A stretch of DNA of 64,000 nt from Bdellovibrionales bacterium CG12_big_fil_rev_8_21_14_0_65_38_15 (GTDB lineage Bacteria; Bdellovibrionota; Bacteriovoracia; Bacteriovoracales; Bacteriovoracaceae). A model generated the notes under the pieces. It saw only the letters and a program-made list of their open reading frames with translations. It was not told the DNA's origin and made no database searches. Position 1 is the stretch's first letter, and each line of letters opens with the position of its first letter. The position numbers and the translations under genes were made by a program. The stretch spans positions 1-64,000 of the forward strand of contig PCUW01000008.1 of the NCBI GenBank assembly GCA_002787775.1, read 5' to 3'. Of this stretch, positions 22,628-31,109 are shown in pieces.

Positions 22628-23670
22628 TGAAAGCACAAGATTCACTGATTTATCAAAAAATACAAAAAGCTAATAATGTTCACCAGCCCCTTTTCGCGAC
22701 ACTTGAAATCACCCAAGTTTGTAACCTTGCCTGCAAGCATTGTTATAATTTCGATCGCACAGTCGCAATCTCTACGGATAAGAAAAGTTCTATCATGAGC
22801 TTTGAAGATACTCTGTATTGTATGGATCAATTACGAGAGGTGGGTTCACTTTGGTTAAATCTAACTGGAGGAGAGCCTCTAACCCATCCAGATATACTTA
22901 GTATTATTAAAGAAGCTAAAGAGAGAAACTTCCTCGTTCGCTTAAAGACTAATGGCTTATTATTAAATGAAAAGATGGCCAAACAACTTAAAGAAGCCGG
23001 CCTTGACGCTGTTGAAATAAGTTTATACGGAAGCGATGAAGAGACATACCGATTAATCACGCAAAGAGAAGGCCATGAAAAGACTCTAGGTGGAATTGAT
23101 CAAGCTGTTAAAATGGGATTTGATACTAATGCTAGTATTATTCTGCATAAATACAACACTGATCAATTGCAACTAATGATCGATAAGGTCATTGCTTTAA
23201 AAGCCGGCTTTCAAGTTTCAACAGAAATTACGTCCAGATATGATGGAACTCACACTTCTAGAGACTATGAACTTAATAGCGATCAGATGAAATCACTTTT
23301 AGAGTCCCACCATGATCTTTTCATGTTCGAAAATAAAGACCACTTACTTCAGTGTAGCTGCGCCAAAACGGTTATTGCTATCGGATATGATGGTGTGATC
23401 TATCCCTGTATCGGCGCACCGATCAAAGTCGGACATATTAAGGACTCTCCCCTAGTTGATCAGTGGAAAAACTCTGATGTTTTTCAAAAAATTAGGAATC
23501 TTAAAACTGAAGATTTCAAAGAATGTCAAAAATGTGATTTTCTTGATTTTTGTTCAAGAAGTTCTGGCTCTATTTATGCTAACACTGGAAACTATACTGG
23601 CTGTGACTCACAAACATTGGAAGTCTCTAGACTGCGCAGCCAAAGTGTCAAGGATCTGTCTAAGCAGTAA
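22627..23670 (+). CDS. Radical SAM/SPASM RiPP maturase
   Basis: Predicted 347-residue radical SAM enzyme. The CxxxCxxC cluster motif is 'CNLACKHC' near residue 30, followed by 'NLTGGEPLTHPD' (GGE motif). The C-terminal SPASM region contains 'LLQCSCAKTVIAI', 'IYPCIGAP', 'KECQKCDFLDFC' and a last Cys in 'YTGCDS', enough cysteines for two auxiliary Fe-S clusters. Such enzymes join cysteine sulfur to a carbon of another residue or make other cross-links in small peptides. I chose ATG 22627, which overlaps the pqqD stop; TTG 22624 is an extension. The two cysteines of the upstream precursor are the obvious substrates. Confidence 0.9.
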   Translation: MKAQDSLIYQKIQKANNVHQPLFATLEITQVCNLACKHCYNFDRTVAISTDKKSSIMSFEDTLYCMDQLREVGSLWLNLTGGEPLTHPDILSIIKEAKERNFLVRLKTNGLLLNEKMAKQLKEAGLDAVEISLYGSDEETYRLITQREGHEKTLGGIDQAVKMGFDTNASIILHKYNTDQLQLMIDKVIALKAGFQVSTEITSRYDGTHTSRDYELNSDQMKSLLESHHDLFMFENKDHLLQCSCAKTVIAIGYDGVIYPCIGAPIKVGHIKDSPLVDQWKNSDVFQKIRNLKTEDFKECQKCDFLDFCSRSSGSIYANTGNYTGCDSQTLEVSRLRSQSVKDLSKQ

Positions 23671-23712
23671 ACTAACTATGCCATCATAAGAATTTAAGTG
23701 TATGATATTACA

Positions 23713-24375
23713 ATGGATAATACGCCCATTAGATTCATCCACGTCAATCATGAGTTCAGTTTAACTGAAGAGGGAAAGTCAGTAAGCAGTCCTGCTTATA
23801 CTCATGCCGCTGTTATGCGCGCTCTTATGCGAATTAAAAATTTATGTGATGAAGATGTTTTAGCAAAAGTGCCAGGCACTGAAAGTGATCTGGCAGCGAT
23901 TGTTATTTCTCAACATGAGCAATACAGCAAACTTCTTTTGGTTAACACTGAAGAAATTAAAGATGAGGCCCTCTTTGAAGAACGCTTAGTCGAAATCAGA
24001 ACCGAACATGAAGAGAATCTAAATATTGAAGGCCCTAATCAACGTGTTTTTCCTCGTTATAAAACAGAAATGGAAATGGATTTTTTTGTTTCAGGTAAAA
24101 CAATCTCGGCTCGTTGTACTAATGCCTCTCTAGATGGTGCCTGTTTAACTTTATCTCAAGAAACTATGTTAGCTAGTGGAGATGACATTGAACTTAAAAT
24201 GAAGGGCAAGTCACTTGAGCTTAATCTTCACGGCAAAGTCACATGGGCGTTTAATGTTGGTGGTCAAACACAGCTTGGTATCTTACTTCGCTTTAATGAA
24301 AGTACTGAGATGATTCCTTGGATTAAAATAATAACAGCGCTGCACCTTCGCCAATATCCCAATCAAAGAATATAA
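23713..24375 (+). CDS. PilZ-domain protein (c-di-GMP receptor candidate)
   Basis: Predicted 220-residue cytoplasmic protein. The C-terminal PilZ domain (about residues 110-205) carries both cyclic di-GMP-binding motifs: RxxxR as 'RVFPR' and (D/N)xSxxG as 'NASLDG'. Residues 1-105 have no recognised domain and end in an acidic helix. I chose ATG 23713 because TATGAT (23701-23706) ends six bases upstream; the GTG at 23698 lies within that box and would be read only from a longer mRNA. It sits between the radical SAM gene and the polysaccharide locus and could couple c-di-GMP to envelope polysaccharide output. It converges with a glycosyltransferase gene, overlapping 13 bases. Confidence 0.85.
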   Translation: MDNTPIRFIHVNHEFSLTEEGKSVSSPAYTHAAVMRALMRIKNLCDEDVLAKVPGTESDLAAIVISQHEQYSKLLLVNTEEIKDEALFEERLVEIRTEHEENLNIEGPNQRVFPRYKTEMEMDFFVSGKTISARCTNASLDGACLTLSQETMLASGDDIELKMKGKSLELNLHGKVTWAFNVGGQTQLGILLRFNESTEMIPWIKIITALHLRQYPNQRI

Positions 24376-25508
24376 CTACCAATTAAATCGCTGTATTGCT
24401 GTTTAATTTGTTTTTGTAAATCATTAACAAATTGAATAGCTTTTTTACGTCGTACAGGGTTTGAAATATCTAAGATTGCTGATTCAAGTGCCTCAATGAA
24501 CATGTGATCATGAGCAGGCTCATAGCAAAAGGCTCGTTCGTTATTAACGAGCTCACCAGCCCCACCAAGACCTGTTGAAAGTACTGGAAGACCATTGGCC
24601 ATAGCTTCGACAATAACTCTGCCGAAAGGTTCTCGTTTAATAGAAGAATGAATTAAGATATCTAGAGAAGAATAAATTTCACTAAGAGGTTTAAGACCGG
24701 CAAAGACAATTTTAATCTGACTAAACTTTGAAGCAATTTTTTCAAGAGCAGCTTTATAGTTTTGGTGTTGTCGATTGGTTAAATAGATATCGTCACCATA
24801 AAGAATAATCTCTCTAATTCCCAATTCGACTAATTTTTCTTCCTGTCGATAAGCCATCCAAAGAATATCATGCTGCCCTTTCCATGGTGTTAACATCGAG
24901 GCAATTCCAATAGATCCTTTAAATTCTCTGGCCTCAGAAGCATTAATGGCAACTTGAGGTGGTGAATTATAGAGAACGTGTAAATGTTTCTGCCAAGGAT
25001 ATTGCTGCTTAAAATCATCCATTACTGAAAATGAATTAGCGATAAAATGTTTTTCAAAAGGTGTCTTCCTATCAATCAATCGTTTTAGTAATGAAGAAGC
25101 TGGAAAGTAATCTCTTAGATGCCACCAGATACTTCCCTTCCAATTTCTTAACATGCAAAGAACAGTGAAAAGCGCTCCAACTTTGTTACCATTTAGCCAT
25201 AAGATATCAGTATCTTTAAGCGGAAAGCCTTTTATTCTCCAAAGCGCAAAAATAAAACTCAAAAGAAGTAGAGGTTTTGAAAATTTGGAGGTTCTTGAGC
25301 TACGATAGTAAAAGCCATTAAGCTTAAATCTCATGACATGAGCTTTTGGAAGTAGAGATAAAATTGTTTGCTCTAACCTTTCTGGATCTTTAAGCTTTGG
25401 AATCCAAATGGATACTTTTGCATAATCAGGAAGATCGGCCAGTGAGTTTATAAAGCTTCTCTCTGCGCCACCTAATTGATCTGTATTAAAAACAGCACAA
25501 ACTTTCAT
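24363..25508 (-). CDS. GT4-family glycosyltransferase
   Basis: Predicted 381-residue GT-B glycosyltransferase for surface polysaccharide assembly in the cytoplasm. N-terminal 'FNTDQLGGAERSF' is the GT4 acceptor-side glycine motif. The donor-binding half has 'IGIASMLTPWKGQHDILW' and 'SSIKREPFGRVIVEAMANGLPV', which contains the E-x7-E motif. The ATG at 25508 overlaps the stop of the upstream glycosyltransferase (ATGA), so both belong to one transcript; the TTG at 25514 is an extension. The sugar donor and acceptor cannot be told from the sequence. Confidence 0.85.
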   Translation of the reverse strand: MKVCAVFNTDQLGGAERSFINSLADLPDYAKVSIWIPKLKDPERLEQTILSLLPKAHVMRFKLNGFYYRSSRTSKFSKPLLLLSFIFALWRIKGFPLKDTDILWLNGNKVGALFTVLCMLRNWKGSIWWHLRDYFPASSLLKRLIDRKTPFEKHFIANSFSVMDDFKQQYPWQKHLHVLYNSPPQVAINASEAREFKGSIGIASMLTPWKGQHDILWMAYRQEEKLVELGIREIILYGDDIYLTNRQHQNYKAALEKIASKFSQIKIVFAGLKPLSEIYSSLDILIHSSIKREPFGRVIVEAMANGLPVLSTGLGGAGELVNNERAFCYEPAHDHMFIEALESAILDISNPVRRKKAIQFVNDLQKQIKQQYSDLIGSYIL

Positions 25509-26518
25509 GACCAAAGCCCCAAAAAAAGATTGGCATAGTCGCTTGAGCTATGATTATTGATCGTATGCTTAAAGCAATTAGCAGCTATATCGTCGTAATG
25601 GATCATAGCTTCTCGGTACCATTTCTCGACACTATCTCTATTGATTGATTTAAGTATCCATCCTGTTTTTTGTTCATGAATCGATTCTGTTAATCCTCCG
25701 CTTGCAAAGCCAATAGATGGAGTTGAATGTTTTGCTGCTTCTAAAGGTGTTAAACCAAAACCTTCGACGTTTCCAATATGAGACTGATCTAGAGAGAAGA
25801 TACAGTTAAAATGAGAATCTTTGTATATTTGATCACGCTGTTCATTTTTAACCACTTCACAGTTAATTTCAATCTTGGTTGAACGATATTGGCCAGGACC
25901 TAGGCGAAGTGAGACTTTTTTCTTTGAGATATCTGCTAATAGTTCTGAAAAATAGATCGTTCCTTGAATATTTTTATGAGGCACATCTCTAGCAAAACAA
26001 CATAATTTAATTTCATCAGAGTCTTTTAAAGAACTGGCTTTAGTCATTTTTACATCTGTTAAATCAATTCTATTAGGAAAAAGAATATCCCTACTATAAT
26101 TAATCTTCATCCCAAGCTGCTCTGCTTTATCAAGGCTAAACTGTGAGATGAATATATTGGCGCAAGCCTGCTCAAGGGCGCGATTCGAGTATTTCTTTGT
26201 TCGCTTTTTAATAAAATGAATCAATGGATTTTTTGAATAGGTTAAAAGCTCTGCGCCATGAATGATATTAATTGATCTCTTTTTATCTTTTGAAGCAATC
26301 CATAAAGATGGCCAATAATGAGCATGGATGAGGTGCCCCTGAAAGTTTTTGATCGCTTGATTTACTTCTTGAGGCTTTCTCCAAACAAAGATAGTTACTG
26401 TGCACCCCTCTGCTTCAAGAGCATCCACTATAGTTTTAGATAGCGTTGCGATTCCACCTAGTTGATGTGGTGGATATTCAGGTGTCGTCAATAAAACATT
26501 CTTACCATGAAGAAGCAT
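25505..26518 (-). CDS. GT4-family glycosyltransferase
   Basis: Predicted 337-residue glycosyltransferase. The N terminus 'LLTTPEYPPHQLGGIATL' is typical of GT4 enzymes, with 'IIHGAELLTY' and 'IFISQFSLDKAEQLGM' in the first Rossmann domain and 'NVEGFGLTPLEAAKHSTPSI' as the E-x7-E donor site. It is compact compared with the usual 370-400 residues. It precedes and overlaps the next minus-strand glycosyltransferase by four bases, and lies 80 bases after the WecA-like gene on the same strand, so the three may act in sequence on the undecaprenyl-linked sugar. Confidence 0.85.
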   Translation of the reverse strand: MLLHGKNVLLTTPEYPPHQLGGIATLSKTIVDALEAEGCTVTIFVWRKPQEVNQAIKNFQGHLIHAHYWPSLWIASKDKKRSINIIHGAELLTYSKNPLIHFIKKRTKKYSNRALEQACANIFISQFSLDKAEQLGMKINYSRDILFPNRIDLTDVKMTKASSLKDSDEIKLCCFARDVPHKNIQGTIYFSELLADISKKKVSLRLGPGQYRSTKIEINCEVVKNEQRDQIYKDSHFNCIFSLDQSHIGNVEGFGLTPLEAAKHSTPSIGFASGGLTESIHEQKTGWILKSINRDSVEKWYREAMIHYDDIAANCFKHTINNHSSSDYANLFLGLWS

Positions 26519-26598
26519 TCATCAGCCTAGAAAAAATATATGGATTAATTGTAACTTTTAAATGAAGAGATTAATAGTATAGATATTTTATTATAACT

Positions 26599-27756
26599 TT
26601 ATGCTGCTTCGTCTTGATCATCTTTGATTGGACTTAAGTCAAAATTTACGTCATCAAACATCTCAGCTGGAATAACTAAGACATCTTTTCGATGGATCGC
26701 GCTCATAATATAAGTTATAGGAGTTTTACTCGATTCACCAATACTCCATACTTTATGACCAACAATGACCTGAACACTTGTATACATAACGACACCAAGC
26801 CAAAAGGCTGCTATCGGCCATCCTCTCAACGCAACAAAAACAATAACTGATTGCACGCAAAGATGTACAAGAGCAATGAAGTTCGCAGTTTTCTTTGCAC
26901 CAAATTTATAGTGATGACATAAGATATGGTGCATATGTTTTTGATCACCGCTAAAGGGTGTTTTACCTGCCATTAATCGACGCATAAAGCTTACACCGAG
27001 TTCAACCGTTGGAAGCAAAAGACCAAAAATGGATAAATGCGCTAATTGCCAAGATGATAAGTTTGTACGACTTAATGAGCTATAGGTTACAAAGGCTAAG
27101 AACAACAAGCTTAACCCAATGATTCCCCCTCCGATTTCCCCCATATGAATTCGAGAAGGACTTTTATTGAAGTACCAAAATGAAGCCATTGGCATAACAA
27201 GTAAAGCTGATATTAAGGGAACAGATTCAAGACCTAAATAGTGACCTAAAGCAAAATAGCTCAAATAACTGACAATTGAAGTTTTTGCTGAAATTGTATC
27301 TAACCCATCAATGAGATTGGATCCGTTGAATGAAGCTAAACCTAAGAACAACAAGACATTTACAAATATAACGGGATTTATCTCTCTCATATAAAATCCA
27401 CAAAGATTTGCAAAAACGTAAGAAGCTAAAAATTGTCCTGCAAGCTTTGCAAATGGCCTTAACTCTTTTCTATCATCTAAATAGCCTAGAACCGCTAAGA
27501 TTGAGCCAGAGCTTCCCCAACTAACCAAGTGAAAGTAAGACATCTTTCCAATGTAGTTTAGCCAACACATCCCAAAAAAGGTGGAACAAAAGATTATCAA
27601 GCCACCTAATAGTACGGCTCCACTTTGTGATTTTCTTGCTGGTACCACTAACCAAGAAAGTGGCTTATAGGCATTCTTTTTAGCCCATAAAATAAGAGAA
27701 AAGCCCAAAGAGGCGCAGATAAAGGTAAATGTAGAAAAGGCAATAGTACTTTCCAT
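26599..27756 (-). CDS. WecA/MraY-family undecaprenyl-phosphate sugar-1-phosphate transferase
   Basis: Predicted 385-residue polytopic membrane enzyme with about ten transmembrane segments. It would start glycan synthesis by moving a HexNAc-1-phosphate from UDP-sugar to undecaprenyl phosphate. Family motifs seen: 'YLDDRKELRPFAKLAGQ' (metal-binding Asp pair), 'NGSNLIDGLDTIS' (N-x3-D-x2-D) and 'GDQKHMHHIL' (the HxHH substrate motif). The normally conserved MGD-x-GS loop reads 'MGEIGGG' here, an Asp to Glu change in a loop thought to help bind metal or uracil. A CATAAT box ends seven bases before the ATG. It is the only initiating enzyme visible in the locus. Confidence 0.85.
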   Translation of the reverse strand: MESTIAFSTFTFICASLGFSLILWAKKNAYKPLSWLVVPARKSQSGAVLLGGLIIFCSTFFGMCWLNYIGKMSYFHLVSWGSSGSILAVLGYLDDRKELRPFAKLAGQFLASYVFANLCGFYMREINPVIFVNVLLFLGLASFNGSNLIDGLDTISAKTSIVSYLSYFALGHYLGLESVPLISALLVMPMASFWYFNKSPSRIHMGEIGGGIIGLSLLFLAFVTYSSLSRTNLSSWQLAHLSIFGLLLPTVELGVSFMRRLMAGKTPFSGDQKHMHHILCHHYKFGAKKTANFIALVHLCVQSVIVFVALRGWPIAAFWLGVVMYTSVQVIVGHKVWSIGESSKTPITYIMSAIHRKDVLVIPAEMFDDVNFDLSPIKDDQDEAA

Positions 27757-27973
27757 CCCTACTATTATGCCTCAAGTTAAGATTTATTAAGCTGAGGTAT
27801 AAAATTCCAGAGATTAACAAACGTTATTATTTCAATGAGTTACATTCATATATTTTGTGTTATTTTGGAAGTTTTGCAGACAAATTGAAGTCTCGTCGCC
27901 ATATATTATTATAGAGTTAAGACGGTCATCTCAATATCTTTTGAAATATTAATAATCGTGTAAGATAAGCTTC

Positions 27974-28927
27974 ATGTCTTATTTTTTTTCAGTCATTGTT
28001 CCTACTCATAATCGCCCACGCACTCTGGCACTTTTGTTGGAGTCATTAAGTTCACAAGAGCTATCTTCGGATATGTTTGAAATACTTGTTATCCCCTCCC
28101 CTAGAGATCTTTCATTAGATAAGTTTAATCATATCGGTAATATGCGCATGCTTTTGCCAGTCAAGGATCCTTACAACGGCACAAGTGCCTCATTCAAACG
28201 AAACTATGGTGCTCAAAACGCCAAAGGAACTTGGTTTGCTTTTACTGACGACGATTGCTTGCCAGATAAAGCTTGGCTCAAAAATGCTTTTGAATACATC
28301 CAACAAAATGAAAAAATTTGTGCCATTGAAGGATTGGTTAATGTTCCTAAGCAAGAAAAACTAACTCTAACATACAAAGGAATGTTACGTTTAAGTAAAC
28401 CTGGTGGGTTTCAAACTTGTAATATGTTTTATCGAAAAGAAGAGTTTATAAAAATTGGCGGTTTTGATCTAGCATTTCCTTATTATCTAGAAGACACAGA
28501 TTTAGGATGGAGTTTTTTGGATGCTGGACATGCAATTCCTTTTGTTGAAGGCTGTATCGTCACTCACCCTGTCGAGCCGCCAAACCCAAAAAAACTACTC
28601 ACAATGGCCTCAAGAAGTGGACAGCACTTAAGATTACGTGCCAAGCATAGAGAGCGCTATGCTCAATCTACAATGCTTCCAATGCGTTTATCGCACTGGA
28701 TATATATTGGACTAACCCTGAGTTGTTTTATCATTCCACTTATAGGAATTCCTTTAACACTTCTAGTCTTAAGTCTTCATATGGTTAAACTTTTTTGGAA
28801 ATTAAGTTTTACGATGAAAGAGCTAACATTAGTATTTGCTCTGACTCCAGTAGCTGCATGGACTTCACTTTTTCATCTAGTCAAAATGCTTTTTTCATCT
28901 CAAACAAGACCAACCCTTAGCCGTTAA
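27974..28927 (+). CDS. GT2-family glycosyltransferase with C-terminal membrane segments
   Basis: Predicted 317-residue GT-A enzyme. 'FSVIVPTHNRPRTLALLLES' starts the nucleotide-sugar fold, 'NYGAQNAKGTWFAFTDDDC' supplies the DxD-type metal motif and 'YYLEDTDLGWSF' the catalytic ED region. Two hydrophobic stretches near residues 235-270 and one near 285-305 would anchor it in the inner membrane. TAAGAT (27961-27966) ends seven bases before the ATG, preceded by GTG, and no ribosome site is present. The gene converges on the FkbM-type methyltransferase and overlaps its 3' end by 33 bases. Confidence 0.88.
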   Translation: MSYFFSVIVPTHNRPRTLALLLESLSSQELSSDMFEILVIPSPRDLSLDKFNHIGNMRMLLPVKDPYNGTSASFKRNYGAQNAKGTWFAFTDDDCLPDKAWLKNAFEYIQQNEKICAIEGLVNVPKQEKLTLTYKGMLRLSKPGGFQTCNMFYRKEEFIKIGGFDLAFPYYLEDTDLGWSFLDAGHAIPFVEGCIVTHPVEPPNPKKLLTMASRSGQHLRLRAKHRERYAQSTMLPMRLSHWIYIGLTLSCFIIPLIGIPLTLLVLSLHMVKLFWKLSFTMKELTLVFALTPVAAWTSLFHLVKMLFSSQTRPTLSR

Positions 28928-29776
28928 TTCCAGAACCGGGATAGATTCGTTATAGATCGCCAAATAATTAGTTGGTTCCCAAATCTTACTCGGTAATGGA
29001 CTCAAAGGGTCAACAAGCTTAGGGCCAAATAAAGAACGCTCAATTCTAAAAACTTTAAAACCAAAAGACTTTAAAAACTCAAAACTAGAGGCCTTACTAG
29101 GGTGAGAAAACTCTTCAAAGAACACAGCTTTAACAGAACCCTTTTCAAATAATTTAGCTGCACCCTTTAGTACAGAAAATTCATGACCCTCAGTATCAAT
29201 TTTTAATATTAACTCATCATTATCAGGTATTAACTCATCTAATCTCTTATGCTTAATCATTATTTCTCTATGCTTACCCAAAGGTTTTTCTAATGTTGCA
29301 ATTCCCTCGTTGTGACTAAAATCTTCTGGGATATAAAGCATTGATGAACCTTCAGATTCACTGAGAGCAAAATCATATATTTCAACATTATTATTCTTAT
29401 TTTGAAGTCTTACATTTTCTTTGAGTCTTTCAATGACTGAAGGATGAGGCTCGAAAGATAGAATTTTCCCATCAAAGTTCTTAGACCCTAGAGCTGCTAA
29501 TGTAAAATATCCAATATTAGCACCAATATCGATAAAGCTTTTTGCAAACTTCAAGCTACGTCTTAATATTTCAGTTTGGGCTAATTCATAGACTCCCAAT
29601 ACTTCAATAGAACGTCCTACGACTTCTGTTGGATTAACATTTATAGTTTGACCCCAAGGAAGTTCAACCGCTGTTAGTGAGCTTGAGTCATAGTAAGAAT
29701 TACTAGTTAAGCGTTTTAAAAGTTGTTTTGGCCTAAAAAGATATTCTGGCTTATTAAAACGATATAAAAATGCCAT
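28895..29776 (-). CDS. FkbM-family methyltransferase
   Basis: Predicted 293-residue SAM-dependent methyltransferase. Motif I is 'FIDIGANIGYFTLAAL' followed by 'ILSFEPHPSVIERLKENV' with the acidic residue for SAM ribose, and 'ILKIDTEGHEFSVLKGA' is the FkbM signature. Enzymes of this family methylate sugar hydroxyls in polysaccharides and antibiotics, so modification of a glycan from this locus is likely. A TAGGAT box ends seven bases before the ATG and no Shine-Dalgarno is seen. It is monocistronic, lying between convergent and divergent plus-strand genes. Confidence 0.88.
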   Translation of the reverse strand: MAFLYRFNKPEYLFRPKQLLKRLTSNSYYDSSSLTAVELPWGQTINVNPTEVVGRSIEVLGVYELAQTEILRRSLKFAKSFIDIGANIGYFTLAALGSKNFDGKILSFEPHPSVIERLKENVRLQNKNNNVEIYDFALSESEGSSMLYIPEDFSHNEGIATLEKPLGKHREIMIKHKRLDELIPDNDELILKIDTEGHEFSVLKGAAKLFEKGSVKAVFFEEFSHPSKASSFEFLKSFGFKVFRIERSLFGPKLVDPLSPLPSKIWEPTNYLAIYNESIPVLELTAKGWSCLR

Positions 29777-29945
29777 AGATCGAATCCTAGTAATTGAGTA
29801 AAAAAGTTAACATATAGTTTTAATCACAAATACAGATCTTTACTTTGCCGCATCAACTAATGCGAATACAATAAAGTTTAAATTGTTCATATTACTAATT
29901 CGTTAAGTAAGAAAACTCTTAACAGTATACATCACGGAAATATTG

Positions 29946-31109
29946 ATGGCACAAAAAGTATTAGTACTTATTTCCGAACCGCCACTACCAGCAACGTCTG
30001 GTCCTAAAGTTCGAAATGCTGCTTTATGGCAGGAATTTAAAGATCTTAATCTTGATATTAAAATATTCTCAATTATTCAAGCAAACAGCGAACCACCCAC
30101 AAGAGTCTTTACTGATTATGAAGTCCAATATTTTAAAAAAGATAATCACCCTTTGCTTATAAGGCTATGGCGCTACCTAAATTTCTCACACCATCAATAT
30201 CTATCTTCAAAGACGATGACAAAAGCGGTAGAAGATTGTTTGAATGATTGGAAGCCCGATATTATTCATGCTGAAGAATTAAAAATGGCTTCATTTCTCC
30301 CCTCAAATACGAAGCAATGTAAAACAACACTTACTGTCCATAATGTAGAATCTGAACTAATAAAGCAAACAGGAACTTTAACTGTTCCCTTCTTTCAAAG
30401 TTTGATAAATATTTGGCATGCCATTAGGTTAAAGTCTTATGAAAGAAAATCTATCCAAAATTCTAATCTCACATTTGCCTATTCAAAAATTGATGAAGCA
30501 CGATTAAAAAAACTTTATCCACAAGCGAATATTACTGACACAAGTAATGGAGCTAAAGTTAAAAAGATTGAACCGACAAAACCTAAGAACTCAAAAGGAG
30601 TGCTATTTGTTGGGTCTCTTCATTATGTACCAAATTTTGAAGGAATAATGTGGTTTATAGAAAAATCTCTACCACATATATCAAAAGATATTTCTCTAAG
30701 TGTTGCTGGAGCTGGCGCACCAGAAAAAATAAAAACATTTTTAAGAGAAAAAAATATTACTTTTTACGATACTCCAGAATCTCTTGAGGATTTATATCAC
30801 GAGAATGCCATTGCCATAGTTCCTGTTCTCAAAGGTAGTGGGACAAGGACAAAGATTTTTGAAGCACTGGCTTATCAAAGACTTGTCGTATCAACGAGTC
30901 TTGGGGCTGAAGGAATACCGATATCTCAGGAAGATGGTCTAATCTTATGTGATGACCCTGTTTCATTTGCACAGCAAATAAACTACTGGTGTGATCCTTT
31001 CAAAGAAAAAGAATACGATCATATATCGACTAATGCTCGAAAGGCTGCACTTGAATTTGACTGGTCAGAGGTTGCAAACAAATTACTAACAGAATGGCGA
31101 TCTCTGTGA
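29946..31109 (+). CDS. GT4-family glycosyltransferase
   Basis: Predicted 387-residue GT-B glycosyltransferase. 'LISEPPLPATSGPKVRN' opens the acceptor domain; 'VLFVGSLHYVPNFEGIMWFI' is the strand-loop opening of the donor domain, a form common in exopolysaccharide GT4 enzymes, and 'PVLKGSGTRTKIFEALAYQR' contains the donor-contacting region with a single conserved Glu. ATG 29946 follows the TTG at 29943. It heads a three-gene plus-strand glycosyltransferase run; its stop overlaps the next start (GTGA). Confidence 0.87.
   Translation: MAQKVLVLISEPPLPATSGPKVRNAALWQEFKDLNLDIKIFSIIQANSEPPTRVFTDYEVQYFKKDNHPLLIRLWRYLNFSHHQYLSSKTMTKAVEDCLNDWKPDIIHAEELKMASFLPSNTKQCKTTLTVHNVESELIKQTGTLTVPFFQSLINIWHAIRLKSYERKSIQNSNLTFAYSKIDEARLKKLYPQANITDTSNGAKVKKIEPTKPKNSKGVLFVGSLHYVPNFEGIMWFIEKSLPHISKDISLSVAGAGAPEKIKTFLREKNITFYDTPESLEDLYHENAIAIVPVLKGSGTRTKIFEALAYQRLVVSTSLGAEGIPISQEDGLILCDDPVSFAQQINYWCDPFKEKEYDHISTNARKAALEFDWSEVANKLLTEWRSL

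Noticed and set aside
20014-23670. Lasso peptide cluster
   Set aside because: Kinase, NTase and PqqD are shared with lasso clusters and the leader motif fits, but no asparagine-synthetase-like cyclase or transglutaminase-like leader protease is present; a radical SAM enzyme is present instead.
23698-23712. GTG start for the PilZ protein
   Set aside because: The GTG is part of the apparent -10 box (TATGAT, 23701-23706), and the ATG at 23713 sits at the leaderless distance.
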